DNA of 64,000 nucleotides from Amycolatopsis nigrescens CSC17Ta-90 (GCF_000384315.1 NZ_ARVW01000001.1:1373746-1437745); one strand, 5' to 3'. Counted from the first letter of the stretch, positions 15,458 to 24,920 are shown. A program made the numbers and translations. Notes: generated by a model from the sequence alone, not told the origin.

Positions 15458-18400
15458 AGCGACGCCGTGTACACCACCGAGGTGTGCGTACGCGGCCCGT
15501 AAGCCAGTTCACGCAACAACGCCGTGGTGCCCTCTTCTGGGTCGATCAAGCGCATGTCACGGCGGCCGTACTCGCGCGCGAGCTCTTCGGAGACCATGCC
15601 GCCGTGCGTGCCGGACGGCGCCCACGGCCCCCAGTGCACGGTGAGCGCCCGGTTTCCGGTGGCGGCCGCCCAGCCGGCGCCGAGGTTCTCCAGCGCGTCG
15701 TTGGCCGCCGCGTAGTCGGTCTGCCCCCGGTTGCCGAGCACCGCGGCGATGCTGCCGAAGAAGGTGACGAACCGCGGCCGCGCGCCGACCTGGGAAAGCG
15801 CGTCCAGCAAGGAAACCGCACCGTCCACTTTGGTGCCGAACACGGTGCGGAACGAGCCGTCGTCCTTTTCGGACATCAGCTTGTCGTCGATGACGCCGGC
15901 CGCGTGGACGATCCCGTCCAGCCTGCCGTACCGCGCGTGCACGTCCTTGACGAGCTGCTGCAGGGCGGCGCCGTCGCGCACGTCCACGCAGTGGTAGCCG
16001 GGCTGCCCGCCGGCCAGCCGGATCTCCTCGCAGGTGGCGGCGATCTCCCGTTCGGCCAGGATGGTCCGCACCTGGCGCTCCACGTCGGCGATCGAGCCGC
16101 CGCCGGCCGCCAGTGCCCGGCGCAGCGCGTGCGGGTCGGTCAGCTCGCGGGTGGCCGGGTCCTCCGGCTCCCCGGCGAACGGGGTCCGCCCCGCCAGCTC
16201 GATCCGGCAGCCGGCCGCGGTGGCCAGCGCGCCGGCGAACCGCGCGGTGATGCCGCGGGCGCCGCCGATCAGCAGCAGCACCGACTCCCGGTCAAGGCCG
16301 ATCGCCTGCGCCTCGGCCGCACCGGGACCGGCAGGGCCGGCCCCGCTGAGCGCGGCGGACCCCAGACCCTCGGCGGTCAGCTCGAAGGTCGTCCGGTCCC
16401 CGCCGGAGTAGCACACCACCGGCAGCGGCTCGGCTTCCTGCAGCTCGCGCACCAGGTTCGCGACCAGGTTCGCTTCCGGCAGCTCGACCAGTTTCGCGCG
16501 GCCGTCGTGTTCCCTGGCCACCGCCCGGATCAGCCCGCGCAGCCCGGCCACGTGCGGACGGCCGGCCGCGGCCGCCACCACCAGCGCGCCGGCACCGGCG
16601 CGCGCGGCGTCGCGCAGCGTGCCGAACAGCTGCGGGGCGGCCGGTTCGTCGCTGTCGCGCAGCGGGCCGAGGCAGAGCAGCAGGTCCGCCGCGGGGAACC
16701 CGGAGTCCGAACGGAACACCGTCCTGGCGCCGTGCCGGGCCAGTTCCGTGGTCAGCGACGCGACCAGTTCGTCCTGGCCGGGTTCGGACAGCAGCAGCAC
16801 GGTCCGGCCGCGCAGCTCGGCCCGGTGGCCGGACGCGGCGGGCACCTGGCGCAGCACGAACCGTTCCGGCGCATACGCGGCCGCGCTCGGCTCGGGGGCG
16901 GTCTCGGTGACCCGCGGAGTCCGCACCGTCTCTGCCGTCGCGGGAGTCTCGGGCGGCACGGCACTTTCGCCGGTCTCGGCCGCGGCAGGCTCGGGAGCGA
17001 GGTGCTTCTCGATCCATTCGGCGGCCGCGTTCGCGGTCCGCTTCCGGCTCAGCTCGTCCTGCTCGGTGTCGTCGAGCCGGTCGCGCAGGCCGAGCTTGGC
17101 GATCAGCGTGCCGGCGATCTCGGTGCGCTTGATCGAGTCCACGGACAGGTCGGCCTCCAGGTCGAGGTCGCCGTCGATCATCTCGGCCGGGTAGCCGGTG
17201 CGGTCGCTGATCACCTCGATCACCGCGCGGAGCACGTCGACGACCTGGGGCTCGGGCTGGGCCTCGGGAGCCGCCACCGGTGCCGGGCTCGGCAGCTCCA
17301 CCGGAGCCGGGCTCGCGGCCGGGGCGGGCGTGACCGCCGGCGGCCTTGCCTGCGCGCTGCCGAAGTACTTCAGCAGCACTTCTCGCTGCGCGGCGACGAC
17401 TTCGCGGTTGCTGCGCAGGAACTCCAGTACGACCTTGTCACTCTCCACAGTGGACACATCGGAGGTCTCGTGTCCGCCGGAGTCCGCCGGCCTGCTGTCC
17501 GTCATCGTCGACCTCGGGATCCTGTTCGCGGGCCGCAGCCCGTTGGGCGGTGGGGTGCCGTCGAGCCGGCGCACCAGGTGACCGTTGACCGTCCAGCCGG
17601 GTGCCGAGACTGGGGTGGCGGAAGTAGCTGGAACCGCGACCGCCCTGCCGCGGAACAGCCATTCGGTCCGCACGTCCACTCCGGCGGTGGCCAGCCCGGC
17701 CAGTGCGGTCAGCAGGTTGCGCAGGCCGGTTCGGCCGCCACCGGGCCGGTCGTCGCAGGCGATGGCCCGGTGCGGCCGGTCGCCGAGCACCGAGCCGACC
17801 AGCCCGGTCAGCACCCGGCCGGGCCCGACCTCGAGGAAGGTGCGCGCGCCGGCGGCGTACATGTCCTCGATCTGCTCGGCGAACCGCACCGCCGAGCCGA
17901 GCTGGGCGGTCAGCTCCTCGCGCACCCCGTCGGGCTGGTAGCGGCGGGCCGTGCGGTTCGACCAGACCGGCAGCCGAGGCGGCCGGACGGTCTCCGCGGC
18001 CAGCGCCTCGGCGAAGCCTGCCGCCCCGGCCGCCACCAGCGGGCTGTGGAAGGCGCAGGCCACCGGGATCCGTTTCGCGCTGATTCGCTGTGCCCGCAGG
18101 CTTTCCACCGCACGCTCGATCGCGTCGGTCGCCCCGGAGAGCACCACCTGCTCCGGCGCGTTGTGGTTGGCCAACACCACCTCGGGCGCGTCGCCGAGCG
18201 CCGCGGCGACCCGCTCGGGGGTGGCCTTGACCGCCGCCATCGCGCCAGGGTCGTCGCCGGTCGCGCCCAGGATGGCGGCCGCCCGGCGGCCGCTGAGCCG
18301 GATCAGCGCGGGCAGGTCGAAGGCGTCCGCGGCGGCCAGCGCGACCAGCTCGCCGTAGCTGTGCCCGCCGAGCAGGTCCGGCCGCACTTCCAGCCGGTCC

Positions 18401-21400
18401 AGCACCCGGAACAGCGCGGAGGACACCAGGCCCAGCGCGGGCTGCGCGACGCGGGTGTCGCGCAGGTCGTCTTCCTGCCCGGCGGCCACGGCCGGATCGA
18501 AGGCGGTGGCCGGGAAGACCGCCGACGCGGTGCCGGGATCGAGGTCCAGCACCGAACGCGACTCCGGGAAGGTGGTGAACAGCTCGGCGAGCATGCCGGT
18601 GCGCTGGCTGCCCTGGCCGGGGAACAGGAACGCGAGCTTGCCGGGCTCGTCCTCCCCGGCGGCGAACCAGGTCCGCCGGTCCGGCGCCCCACCGGAGCCC
18701 GCCGCCCGCAGCGCGGTGACCAGTTCCTCGCGGTCCGCGGCGACCACGGCGAAGCGGACCGGGTCCCCGCTTTCCCGGCCGGACGCGGTGGCGGCCAGCG
18801 ACCGCAGCGGCAGTGTTCCATTCTCAACCTCGGCCAGTTCGAGCAGCCAGGTCATCTGCCGTTTCGCCGCCGCGGAATCCTTGCCGCGGAACAGGAACAG
18901 CTCGCAGTCCCAGTCGCGCAGGCCGTGCCGGTGCGCGGCGGGCGACGGGCCGGCGGCGAGCACCGCGTGGAAGTTGGTGCCGCCGAAACCGAACGCGCTC
19001 ACCCCGGCGACCCGCTCGCGCTCCGGGGCCAGCCACGGCCTGGCGGCGGTGCCGAAGGTGAACGGGCTGGTCGCCTGGTCCCAGGCCGCGTTCGGGGTGC
19101 GCAGTTGCGCGGTGGGCGGCAGCACGCCGGTCCACACGGCCAGCGCGGCCTTGATCACCCCGGCCAGCCCGGCGGCGCACTTGGTGTGCCCGATCTGGCT
19201 CTTCACCGAGCCGAGCGCGCAGCCGCCGGCCGTCGCGCCCTCGGCGAGGAAGAACTCGGTCAGGGTGGTCAGCTCGGTCCCGTCGCCGACCACCGTGCCG
19301 GTGCCGTGCGCTTCGACGAGACCGACCGACGACGGCGAGAGGCCCGCACCGCGGTATGCCCGCGCCAGCGCGCGCCGCTGCCCCTCCGGCCGCGGGGCGG
19401 TCAGCCCGCGGGCCTTGCCGTCGCTGGCCGCGCCGACGCCCTTGATCACCGCGTAGACCCGGTCGCCGTCGCGCTCGGCATCGGCGAGCCGCTTGAGCGC
19501 CAGGCAGGCGACGCCCTCGCCCAGCGCGATCCCGTCCGCCGCGGTGTCGAACGGGCGGCAGCGGCCGGTCGGCGAAAGCGCGCCGGCCGAGGCGAACATC
19601 AGGTAGTCGTTGATGCCGTTGTGCAGGTCGACCGCACCGCAGAGCATCAGGTCGCTGCTGCCCTGCACCAGTTCCTTGCAGGCGAGGTCGAGCGCGGCCA
19701 GCGAAGAGCCGCAGGCCGCGTCCACCGTGTAGTTGGTGCCGCCGAGGTCGAGCCGGTTCGCGATCCGGCCGGAGATCACGTTGGCCAGCGTGCCGGGGAA
19801 GGAGTCCTCGGTCAGCGCGGGCAGCTGCTCGGCCAGCTCCGGCGGGACGTGCTCCAGGTAGGCGGGCAGCAAGGCGGCTAGCACCCCGGCGTTGGCCAGG
19901 TCGCCACCGGCCTCGGCCCCGAAGACCACCCCGGTCCGGTCCCGCCCGAACGGCCTGGTGCGGTAACCGGCGTCGTCCAGCGCGCGGCGGGCCACTTCGA
20001 GGGAGAGCAGTTGGGCCGGGTCGATGCTGCCCATCGACGCCGGCGGGATGCCGAAGGACATCGGGTCGAACGGGATGTCGGCGAGGAAACCGCCCCATTT
20101 GGACGGGGTGCTGCCCGGCGGCGCGGTGCCCTCGCGGTAGTAGACGGCCGGGTCCCAGCGCTCGGCCGGCACCTCGGTGACCGAGTCCACCCCGCGCAGC
20201 ACGTTGGACCAGAAGGACGGCAGGTCCTCCGCGCCGGGGAACAGGCAGGCCATGCCGACGATGGCGATGTCGGCGGGTGCCGGGCCGGGATGCTCGCGGA
20301 TCGCCGCCGGCCTGCGGGCAGCCAGCAGGCGCTCGGCGTCCTCGGTGACCGCGCGGTGCAGGGTGGCCAGATCGGTGGTCGCCTCGCGCAGCACCGCGAC
20401 CTGGCCCGCCATGTACATGCCGTCCGCGAGCTGCCCGGCCTCGTCCACCGCGCGCAGCTCGGCCCCTTCGCGGCGCAGTCCCTTGCTGGCGATCCGCAAC
20501 CGCCCGGTGTTCAGCTCCTCCAGCCGCTGCCAGCGTTCCTGCGCGGGCACGCCGCGCTCGCGCAGCGTTCGCTCGATCGACCGGAACTCGTCGACGAACG
20601 GGCTGTCCAGACAGCGGGTGAGGTGTCCCGGCGCGGTTTCCAGGGTGGCCGTGCTCCGCGCGTCCACGGCCTGGCGCTGGAACAGCTCGGTGATCGCACC
20701 GTGCCGCACGGCCTCCTCGGTGAACAGGTACGCGGTGCCCATCAGCACACCGATCCCAACGCCGCGCGCGGCCAGCGGCGCGGCCATCGCGGACACCATG
20801 GCCGCGGACCTGGCGTCGTGGATGCCGCCGGCGAAGAACAGCTCGATCCCGGTCTCGCGCGGGTGCTCCTCGGAGAACCGCCGCAGCACGTCGAGTTGCG
20901 CCTCCCACAGGGCGAAGCTGGAGCGCGGCCCGATGTGCCCGCCGCATTCCGCGCCCTCGAAGACGAACCGCCGCACCCCGGCGTCCAGGAACTGCCGGAG
21001 CAGGATCGGGGACGGCACGTGCAGGTAGGTCGCGATGCCCTCGGCTTCCAGCGCCTTCGCCTGCGCCGGACGGCCACCGGCGATCAGCACCGAGCGCGGC
21101 CTGGCCCGGCGGACCGCCTCCAGCTGCTCGGCCCGCAACTCCTCCGGCACGAAGCCGAGGATCCCGGCGCCCCACGGGCGATCACCGAGCAGCTCGGCAG
21201 TGCGGCCGAGCAGTTCCGCGGTCCGGCGGCCGTCTGCCAGTGCCACCGCGACGAACGGCAGCCCGCCGTGCGCGGCGACCTCGGCGGCGAACCCCGGCTG
21301 GTCGCTGACCCTGGTCATCGGGCCCTGCGCGACGGCGAGGTCGGTGCCCAGGGTGCGCCGCAGCGGCGCCCCTTGCTCGATCGGCCCCGTACCGGTGGTG

Positions 21401-22215
21401 CCGACAGCTCCGGAGCCCAGTTCGTGCACCAGGCTTCGCACCGCCAGTTCGGCACTGTCGAAAGTGGACTCGAACAACGCGGCCAGCGGGGCGTCCCTGC
21501 CCAGCGGCACCACCTGGCCGGTACCGGCCGCGACGGCCATCTCCGGCTCGGTGCGCTCGATACCGCTCTCGTCCGGGAGCACCCGGTGACCGGCCACCAG
21601 CACCGGCTCCGAACCGTCGGCGCGGCGGAGCAGCTCCCGCAGCCGGCGGGGCGCGTCGGTGTCGGGCAGCAGGGCGAGCTGGGTGTCCAGCAGCACCCCG
21701 GCGGCACCACCGGCGACCGCGGCCGCGGCGGTCCGCGGCCCGATCCCGCCGCAGGCCCACACCGGCAGGTCGACCTCCGCGAGCAGTTGCTGGAGCAGCA
21801 CGAAGGTGGTCAGCTCGCCGACCCTGCCACCGGCTTCGGCACCCCTGGCCACCAGTCCGTGCGCGCCCGACGCGGCCGCCCGGTGGGCCTCGTCGAGGCT
21901 GGTCACCTCGGCCAGCACCGGCACACCGGCCTGTTCCGGGGTCCACGGCGAGTTCCAGCCCAGCAGCACGGCACGGAGACCGGGTCGGAGCACGTCCTCC
22001 GGGCGAAGCGTGCAGCCCGGCGGGACCCGCACCGCGAACGGCGTGCCGTCGGCGATCCGGCGCAACCCCTCGGCGGCCCCGGCAGCCGGACCGCCGAGGT
22101 CGAGCACGCCCAGCCCGCCGCCGCGGGAGACCGCGGCCACCAGGAGGGGGTCCGGCACGCCGAACGGGCTCAGGCCGAGCACCGGACCTGGCACCGAAGA
22201 GGTCACCTCGCGCAT
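15451..22215 (-). CDS. PUFA-synthase-like type I PKS: NMO-NMO-KS-AT-ACP-KR
   Basis: A 2254-aa megasynthase. Two nitronate-monooxygenase/PfaD-like TIM barrels come first (about 1-270, with VWACGGIG; and 290-640, with AQGPMTRVSD at about 298 and FEGAECGGHIGPRSS). They are the likely enoyl reductase, fused rather than separate as in PfaD. A ketosynthase follows (about 650-1080; Cys835 in VDAACGSSL, VEAHGTGT, IGHTKCAAG). Then an acyltransferase (Ser1286 in GHSYGE), one ACP (Ser1694 in LSVDSIKR, the PUFA-type motif) and a KR (about 1780-2254, GGARGIT). Dehydratase is on the next protein. The single ACP and the fused double NMO are unusual. ATG preceded by AGGAGG six bases upstream. Confidence 0.92.
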   Translation of the reverse strand: MREVTSSVPGPVLGLSPFGVPDPLLVAAVSRGGGLGVLDLGGPAAGAAEGLRRIADGTPFAVRVPPGCTLRPEDVLRPGLRAVLLGWNSPWTPEQAGVPVLAEVTSLDEAHRAAASGAHGLVARGAEAGGRVGELTTFVLLQQLLAEVDLPVWACGGIGPRTAAAAVAGGAAGVLLDTQLALLPDTDAPRRLRELLRRADGSEPVLVAGHRVLPDESGIERTEPEMAVAAGTGQVVPLGRDAPLAALFESTFDSAELAVRSLVHELGSGAVGTTGTGPIEQGAPLRRTLGTDLAVAQGPMTRVSDQPGFAAEVAAHGGLPFVAVALADGRRTAELLGRTAELLGDRPWGAGILGFVPEELRAEQLEAVRRARPRSVLIAGGRPAQAKALEAEGIATYLHVPSPILLRQFLDAGVRRFVFEGAECGGHIGPRSSFALWEAQLDVLRRFSEEHPRETGIELFFAGGIHDARSAAMVSAMAAPLAARGVGIGVLMGTAYLFTEEAVRHGAITELFQRQAVDARSTATLETAPGHLTRCLDSPFVDEFRSIERTLRERGVPAQERWQRLEELNTGRLRIASKGLRREGAELRAVDEAGQLADGMYMAGQVAVLREATTDLATLHRAVTEDAERLLAARRPAAIREHPGPAPADIAIVGMACLFPGAEDLPSFWSNVLRGVDSVTEVPAERWDPAVYYREGTAPPGSTPSKWGGFLADIPFDPMSFGIPPASMGSIDPAQLLSLEVARRALDDAGYRTRPFGRDRTGVVFGAEAGGDLANAGVLAALLPAYLEHVPPELAEQLPALTEDSFPGTLANVISGRIANRLDLGGTNYTVDAACGSSLAALDLACKELVQGSSDLMLCGAVDLHNGINDYLMFASAGALSPTGRCRPFDTAADGIALGEGVACLALKRLADAERDGDRVYAVIKGVGAASDGKARGLTAPRPEGQRRALARAYRGAGLSPSSVGLVEAHGTGTVVGDGTELTTLTEFFLAEGATAGGCALGSVKSQIGHTKCAAGLAGVIKAALAVWTGVLPPTAQLRTPNAAWDQATSPFTFGTAARPWLAPERERVAGVSAFGFGGTNFHAVLAAGPSPAAHRHGLRDWDCELFLFRGKDSAAAKRQMTWLLELAEVENGTLPLRSLAATASGRESGDPVRFAVVAADREELVTALRAAGSGGAPDRRTWFAAGEDEPGKLAFLFPGQGSQRTGMLAELFTTFPESRSVLDLDPGTASAVFPATAFDPAVAAGQEDDLRDTRVAQPALGLVSSALFRVLDRLEVRPDLLGGHSYGELVALAAADAFDLPALIRLSGRRAAAILGATGDDPGAMAAVKATPERVAAALGDAPEVVLANHNAPEQVVLSGATDAIERAVESLRAQRISAKRIPVACAFHSPLVAAGAAGFAEALAAETVRPPRLPVWSNRTARRYQPDGVREELTAQLGSAVRFAEQIEDMYAAGARTFLEVGPGRVLTGLVGSVLGDRPHRAIACDDRPGGGRTGLRNLLTALAGLATAGVDVRTEWLFRGRAVAVPATSATPVSAPGWTVNGHLVRRLDGTPPPNGLRPANRIPRSTMTDSRPADSGGHETSDVSTVESDKVVLEFLRSNREVVAAQREVLLKYFGSAQARPPAVTPAPAASPAPVELPSPAPVAAPEAQPEPQVVDVLRAVIEVISDRTGYPAEMIDGDLDLEADLSVDSIKRTEIAGTLIAKLGLRDRLDDTEQDELSRKRTANAAAEWIEKHLAPEPAAAETGESAVPPETPATAETVRTPRVTETAPEPSAAAYAPERFVLRQVPAASGHRAELRGRTVLLLSEPGQDELVASLTTELARHGARTVFRSDSGFPAADLLLCLGPLRDSDEPAAPQLFGTLRDAARAGAGALVVAAAAGRPHVAGLRGLIRAVAREHDGRAKLVELPEANLVANLVRELQEAEPLPVVCYSGGDRTTFELTAEGLGSAALSGAGPAGPGAAEAQAIGLDRESVLLLIGGARGITARFAGALATAAGCRIELAGRTPFAGEPEDPATRELTDPHALRRALAAGGGSIADVERQVRTILAEREIAATCEEIRLAGGQPGYHCVDVRDGAALQQLVKDVHARYGRLDGIVHAAGVIDDKLMSEKDDGSFRTVFGTKVDGAVSLLDALSQVGARPRFVTFFGSIAAVLGNRGQTDYAAANDALENLGAGWAAATGNRALTVHWGPWAPSGTHGGMVSEELAREYGRRDMRLIDPEEGTTALLRELAYGPRTHTSVVYTASLW

Positions 22216-22608
22216 CGAACGCCTCCTGTTCTCGCACCACGGCAGGACTTCGGCCGCGCGACGCCGACGTTTCCCGGCTCTTACGGTTTACGACGGCCGC
22301 GCCGACAAAAATATGGTTCGAGGTCCGACGAAACGTAATGTAAGCACATTGATTCGTGACTGACAAACACTCCCCGACAGTCCGCCCACGTGCGCCGGCA
22401 CGTACTCGCGATCCGGATCTCGTGCTAAAGTCGCAGGTCAAACCCCCTTGACTGGCAATATTTTACAACTGGGAGAGGCGGTCTTTAGCACGCAGCTCCA
22501 CCGTTTCAAGTTCAATACACTCATCGAGCTGATAAAAGTTGGAAATGCGTTTAGGCCGCGCCCATGTAATAGTGAAAGAGCCACCGGACGGACAAGCTTG
22601 GAGCGTTC
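22216..22608. promoter_or_regulatory. Divergent promoter region of the megasynthase operon
   Basis: A 393-bp gap, locally AT-richer (about 22300-22560), between the divergent megasynthase and SDR genes. It contains a small palindrome AATGT-AAGC-ACATT (22337-22350). No gene was found; it most likely holds the two promoters. Confidence 0.5.
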
Positions 22609-23418
22609 GTGAAACTGACAGACCGAGTCGTCGTGATCACCGGCGCGGCGCACGGGATCGGCGCCGCGATCGCCCGCCGCCTGGCACAGGAGAAGGTGCG
22701 CGGCGTGCTGGTGTCCGACCTCGACCTGGACGCGGCGGAGGCGGTGGCCGACTCGATCGAAGAGGCGGGCTGCCCCGCGCTCGCGCGGCGGGTGGACGCC
22801 ACCGTCAAGGACGAGCTGCGCGCGCTGGCCAAGCTCGCAGTGGACAGCTACGGCAGGCTGGACGTGTTCTGCTCCAACGCCGGTCTCGCGTTCGGCACCG
22901 GCGTGCACGCCGCGGACGAGCAGTGGCAGCGGTCCTGGGAGGTGAATGTGCTGCAGCACGTCTACGCGGCACAGGTCGCGCTGCCCACGATGCTCGCGAA
23001 GCAGGAGGGCTACCTGCTGATCACCGCGTCCGGGGCCGGGCTGCTGAGCGCACCGGGCGACGCGCCGTACACGGTCACCAAGCACGCCGCGGTCGGCCTG
23101 GCCGAATGGCTCGCGGTGACCTACCGCCCGCGCGGCGTGCGGGTGAGTGCGTTGTGCCCGCTGGGCGTGCGGACCGACCTGCTGGTGCCGGGGATCGAGG
23201 CGCAGCATCCGGCGGCGGTCGCGATCGCCGCCGCCGCGCCGCTGCTGGACCCGGCGGACGTGGCCGAGGCGGTGGTGCACGGCATCGACAGCGAGGAGTT
23301 CCTGATCCTGCCGCACGAATCGGTGCGCGGCAGTTACGCGCGCAAGGCGCAGGAACTGGACGGCTGGATCGACCGCACGGTGGCGGAGACCGCGACCGCG
23401 CTCGGAAAGCGGGGCTGA
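22609..23418 (+). CDS. Short-chain dehydrogenase/reductase
   Basis: A 269-aa classical SDR: cofactor motif TGAAHGIGAA (about 11-20), acidic residues in VSDLDLD suggesting NAD preference, SNAG, and catalytic Ser/Tyr/Lys in TASG and YTVTKHA (Tyr about 161). The start is the GTG at 22609, after a GGAG-like site. It is divergent from the megasynthase and followed 3 bp later by the aldo/keto-reductase-fold gene. It may oxidise or reduce a hydroxyl or keto group of the product; substrate unknown. Confidence 0.88.
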   Translation: MKLTDRVVVITGAAHGIGAAIARRLAQEKVRGVLVSDLDLDAAEAVADSIEEAGCPALARRVDATVKDELRALAKLAVDSYGRLDVFCSNAGLAFGTGVHAADEQWQRSWEVNVLQHVYAAQVALPTMLAKQEGYLLITASGAGLLSAPGDAPYTVTKHAAVGLAEWLAVTYRPRGVRVSALCPLGVRTDLLVPGIEAQHPAAVAIAAAAPLLDPADVAEAVVHGIDSEEFLILPHESVRGSYARKAQELDGWIDRTVAETATALGKRG

Positions 23419-23421
23419 GGC

Positions 23422-24417
23422 ATGGAGTTCCGCCGGCTCGGCGGCAGCGGGCTGCTCGTCAGCGAACTGTCCTACGGCAACTGGCTGACCCACGGTTCGG
23501 CCACCGCGCAGAGCAACGCGCCCGCCTGCGTGCACGCGGCGCTGGACGCCGGGATCAACCTGTTCAGCACCGCGGCCGCCTGGGGCGCTGGCGACGCGGA
23601 GGTTTCACTGGCCAAGGCCCTGCGCGCGACCAGGCGGGACGATCTGGTGCTGTGCAGCGGGGTCTACTGGCCGGAGGGCCCCAGCCGGAACGCCTCCGGG
23701 CTGAGCCGCAAGCACCTGCACACCTCGCTACACGGTTCGCTGCGCCGGCTGGAAACCGACTACCTGGACGTGTACCAGCTGCTGCGGTTCGACTACCAGA
23801 CCCCGCTGGAGGAGACCTTCCTGGCGCTGTCCGACCTGGTCCGCCATGGCAAGATCCTCTACGTCGGCACCTCCGAGTGGAGCGCCGAACAGCTGCTGCG
23901 GGCGAGCACGCTGGCCGCCGAGCTCCGGGTGCCGCTGGTGGCCAACCAGCCGCACTACTCGATGCTGTGGCGGGTGCCGGAGGCGCAGGTGATGCCGGTC
24001 TGCCGGCGCGCGGGCATCGGGCAGCTCGTCTCGCTGCCGCTGGCGCAGGGCCTGCTCACCGGAAAGTACTGCGACGGCGGGATTCCCGCCGGTTCCAGGG
24101 CCGCCGGTGACGAGGCGGCGCGGCAGGCGATCTGGCCGCTGCTGAACAAGGACCTGCTGGACCGGATCGGCCTGCTGCGCGGGGTCGCCGCGCACGCCGG
24201 GCTGAGCATGGCCCAGCTCGCCATCGCCTGGACCCTGCAGCACGAGGACGTCGCCTCGGCGGTGACCGGCGCCTCCACCCCGGACCAGATCACCGAGAAC
24301 GCCAAGGCCGCCGGCATCACCCTCGACTTCGAAGTGCTCACCCAGATCGACGAGCTGCTCGGCACCTTCGTGCAGACCGACCCCCGCCTCACCTTTTCCC
24401 CACCCCAGTACCGCTGA
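23422..24417 (+). CDS. Aldo/keto-reductase-fold protein lacking the catalytic tetrad
   Basis: A 331-aa protein aligning over its full length with Kv-beta-like aldo/keto reductases: FRRLGGSGLLVSELSYGN, LSRKHLHTSLHGSLRRLETD, DLVRHGKILYVGTSEW, QPHYSM. All four catalytic residues are replaced: Asp by Ser49 (FST instead of FDT), Tyr by Trp54 (AWG instead of VYG), Lys by Gly80 (LCSG instead of ATK), His by Leu121 (YQLLRFD instead of YQLHRPD). Ordinary ketone reduction is therefore unlikely; NADP(H) or ligand binding, or different chemistry, may remain. The ATG is 3 bp after the SDR stop. The intact fold argues against a decaying pseudogene. Confidence 0.88.
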   Translation: MEFRRLGGSGLLVSELSYGNWLTHGSATAQSNAPACVHAALDAGINLFSTAAAWGAGDAEVSLAKALRATRRDDLVLCSGVYWPEGPSRNASGLSRKHLHTSLHGSLRRLETDYLDVYQLLRFDYQTPLEETFLALSDLVRHGKILYVGTSEWSAEQLLRASTLAAELRVPLVANQPHYSMLWRVPEAQVMPVCRRAGIGQLVSLPLAQGLLTGKYCDGGIPAGSRAAGDEAARQAIWPLLNKDLLDRIGLLRGVAAHAGLSMAQLAIAWTLQHEDVASAVTGASTPDQITENAKAAGITLDFEVLTQIDELLGTFVQTDPRLTFSPPQYR

Positions 24418-24433
24418 CCCACCCGCGAGCCGG

Positions 24434-24757
24434 TCAGTGCGCGGCGCCCAGCTCCAGCGCGAGCACGCCGCCGATCACCAGCACGATGCCGCCGACCTGC
24501 ACCCAGGTGAGGCCGTCACCGAGGAACACCGCGCCGATGGTGGCGACCAGCGCGACCCCGGCCGCGGCCCAGATGCCGTAGGCCACCCCGATCGCCATCC
24601 CGGCCTGAAGTACTTGGGAGAGCAGGAAGAACGCGGTCAGGTAACCGACAACGGTGACGATCGACGGCCCGAGTTTCGAGAACCCGTCGGAGAGCCGCAA
24701 CGAGATGGTCGCGGCCACCTCGGACAAGATCGCCCCGGCCAGCAACACGAACGGCAT
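24434..24757 (-). CDS. Small multidrug resistance (SMR) family transporter
   Basis: A 107-aa protein with four predicted transmembrane helices and the membrane-embedded acidic residue Glu13 in GAILSEVAATISLR, matching the key Glu14 of EmrE. SMR proteins work as dimers in the cytoplasmic membrane exchanging protons for cationic drugs. It sits convergent to the reductase gene at the edge of the first cluster and could export or give resistance to its product; it may equally be an ordinary efflux gene. The ATG at 24757 gives the standard family length. Confidence 0.92.
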   Translation of the reverse strand: MPFVLLAGAILSEVAATISLRLSDGFSKLGPSIVTVVGYLTAFFLLSQVLQAGMAIGVAYGIWAAAGVALVATIGAVFLGDGLTWVQVGGIVLVIGGVLALELGAAH

Positions 24758-24787
24758 GCGGAACCCCCTCAGACGAACAACTTGAAC

Positions 24788-24901
24788 GCCTTGAGTGGCA
24801 TGCATTATCCGGCCGACGGGGCCGCCCGGAGGGTGGCTCGCGGCGGCCGGATGCGGGTGACCCGCGGACGGCGGGCGCACCTAGCGGCATGCATGACACT
24901 C
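24788..24901 (+). repeat. Structured intergenic repeat, copy B (114 bp), flanked by 12-bp direct repeats
   Basis: Ends TTGAGTGGCATGCAT (24791-24805) and ATGCATGACACTCAA (24889-24903) are inverted repeats with one mismatch. The 19-bp core is at 24822-24840, and the inner stem ATCCGG...CCGGAT differs from the ATCCAG...CTGGAT of the other copies by a paired change. The copy is bracketed by perfect direct repeats AACAACTTGAAC (24776-24787 and 24902-24913), which look like a target-site duplication. It lies between the SMR and cupin genes. Confidence 0.85.
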
Positions 24902-24920
24902 AACAACTTGAACCACTGTA

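Noticed and set aside
15484..19881. A 1465-codon open frame opposite the megasynthase
   Set aside because: Same artefact of high GC; no domain character, no RBS, and it runs antisense to KS, AT, ACP and KR motifs.
15451..22215. Enediyne PKS (PKSE)
   Set aside because: KS-AT-ACP-KR order is similar, but the ACP motif is of the PUFA type, the NMO domains and separate AT-DH protein do not fit PKSE, and no enediyne accessory genes are present.
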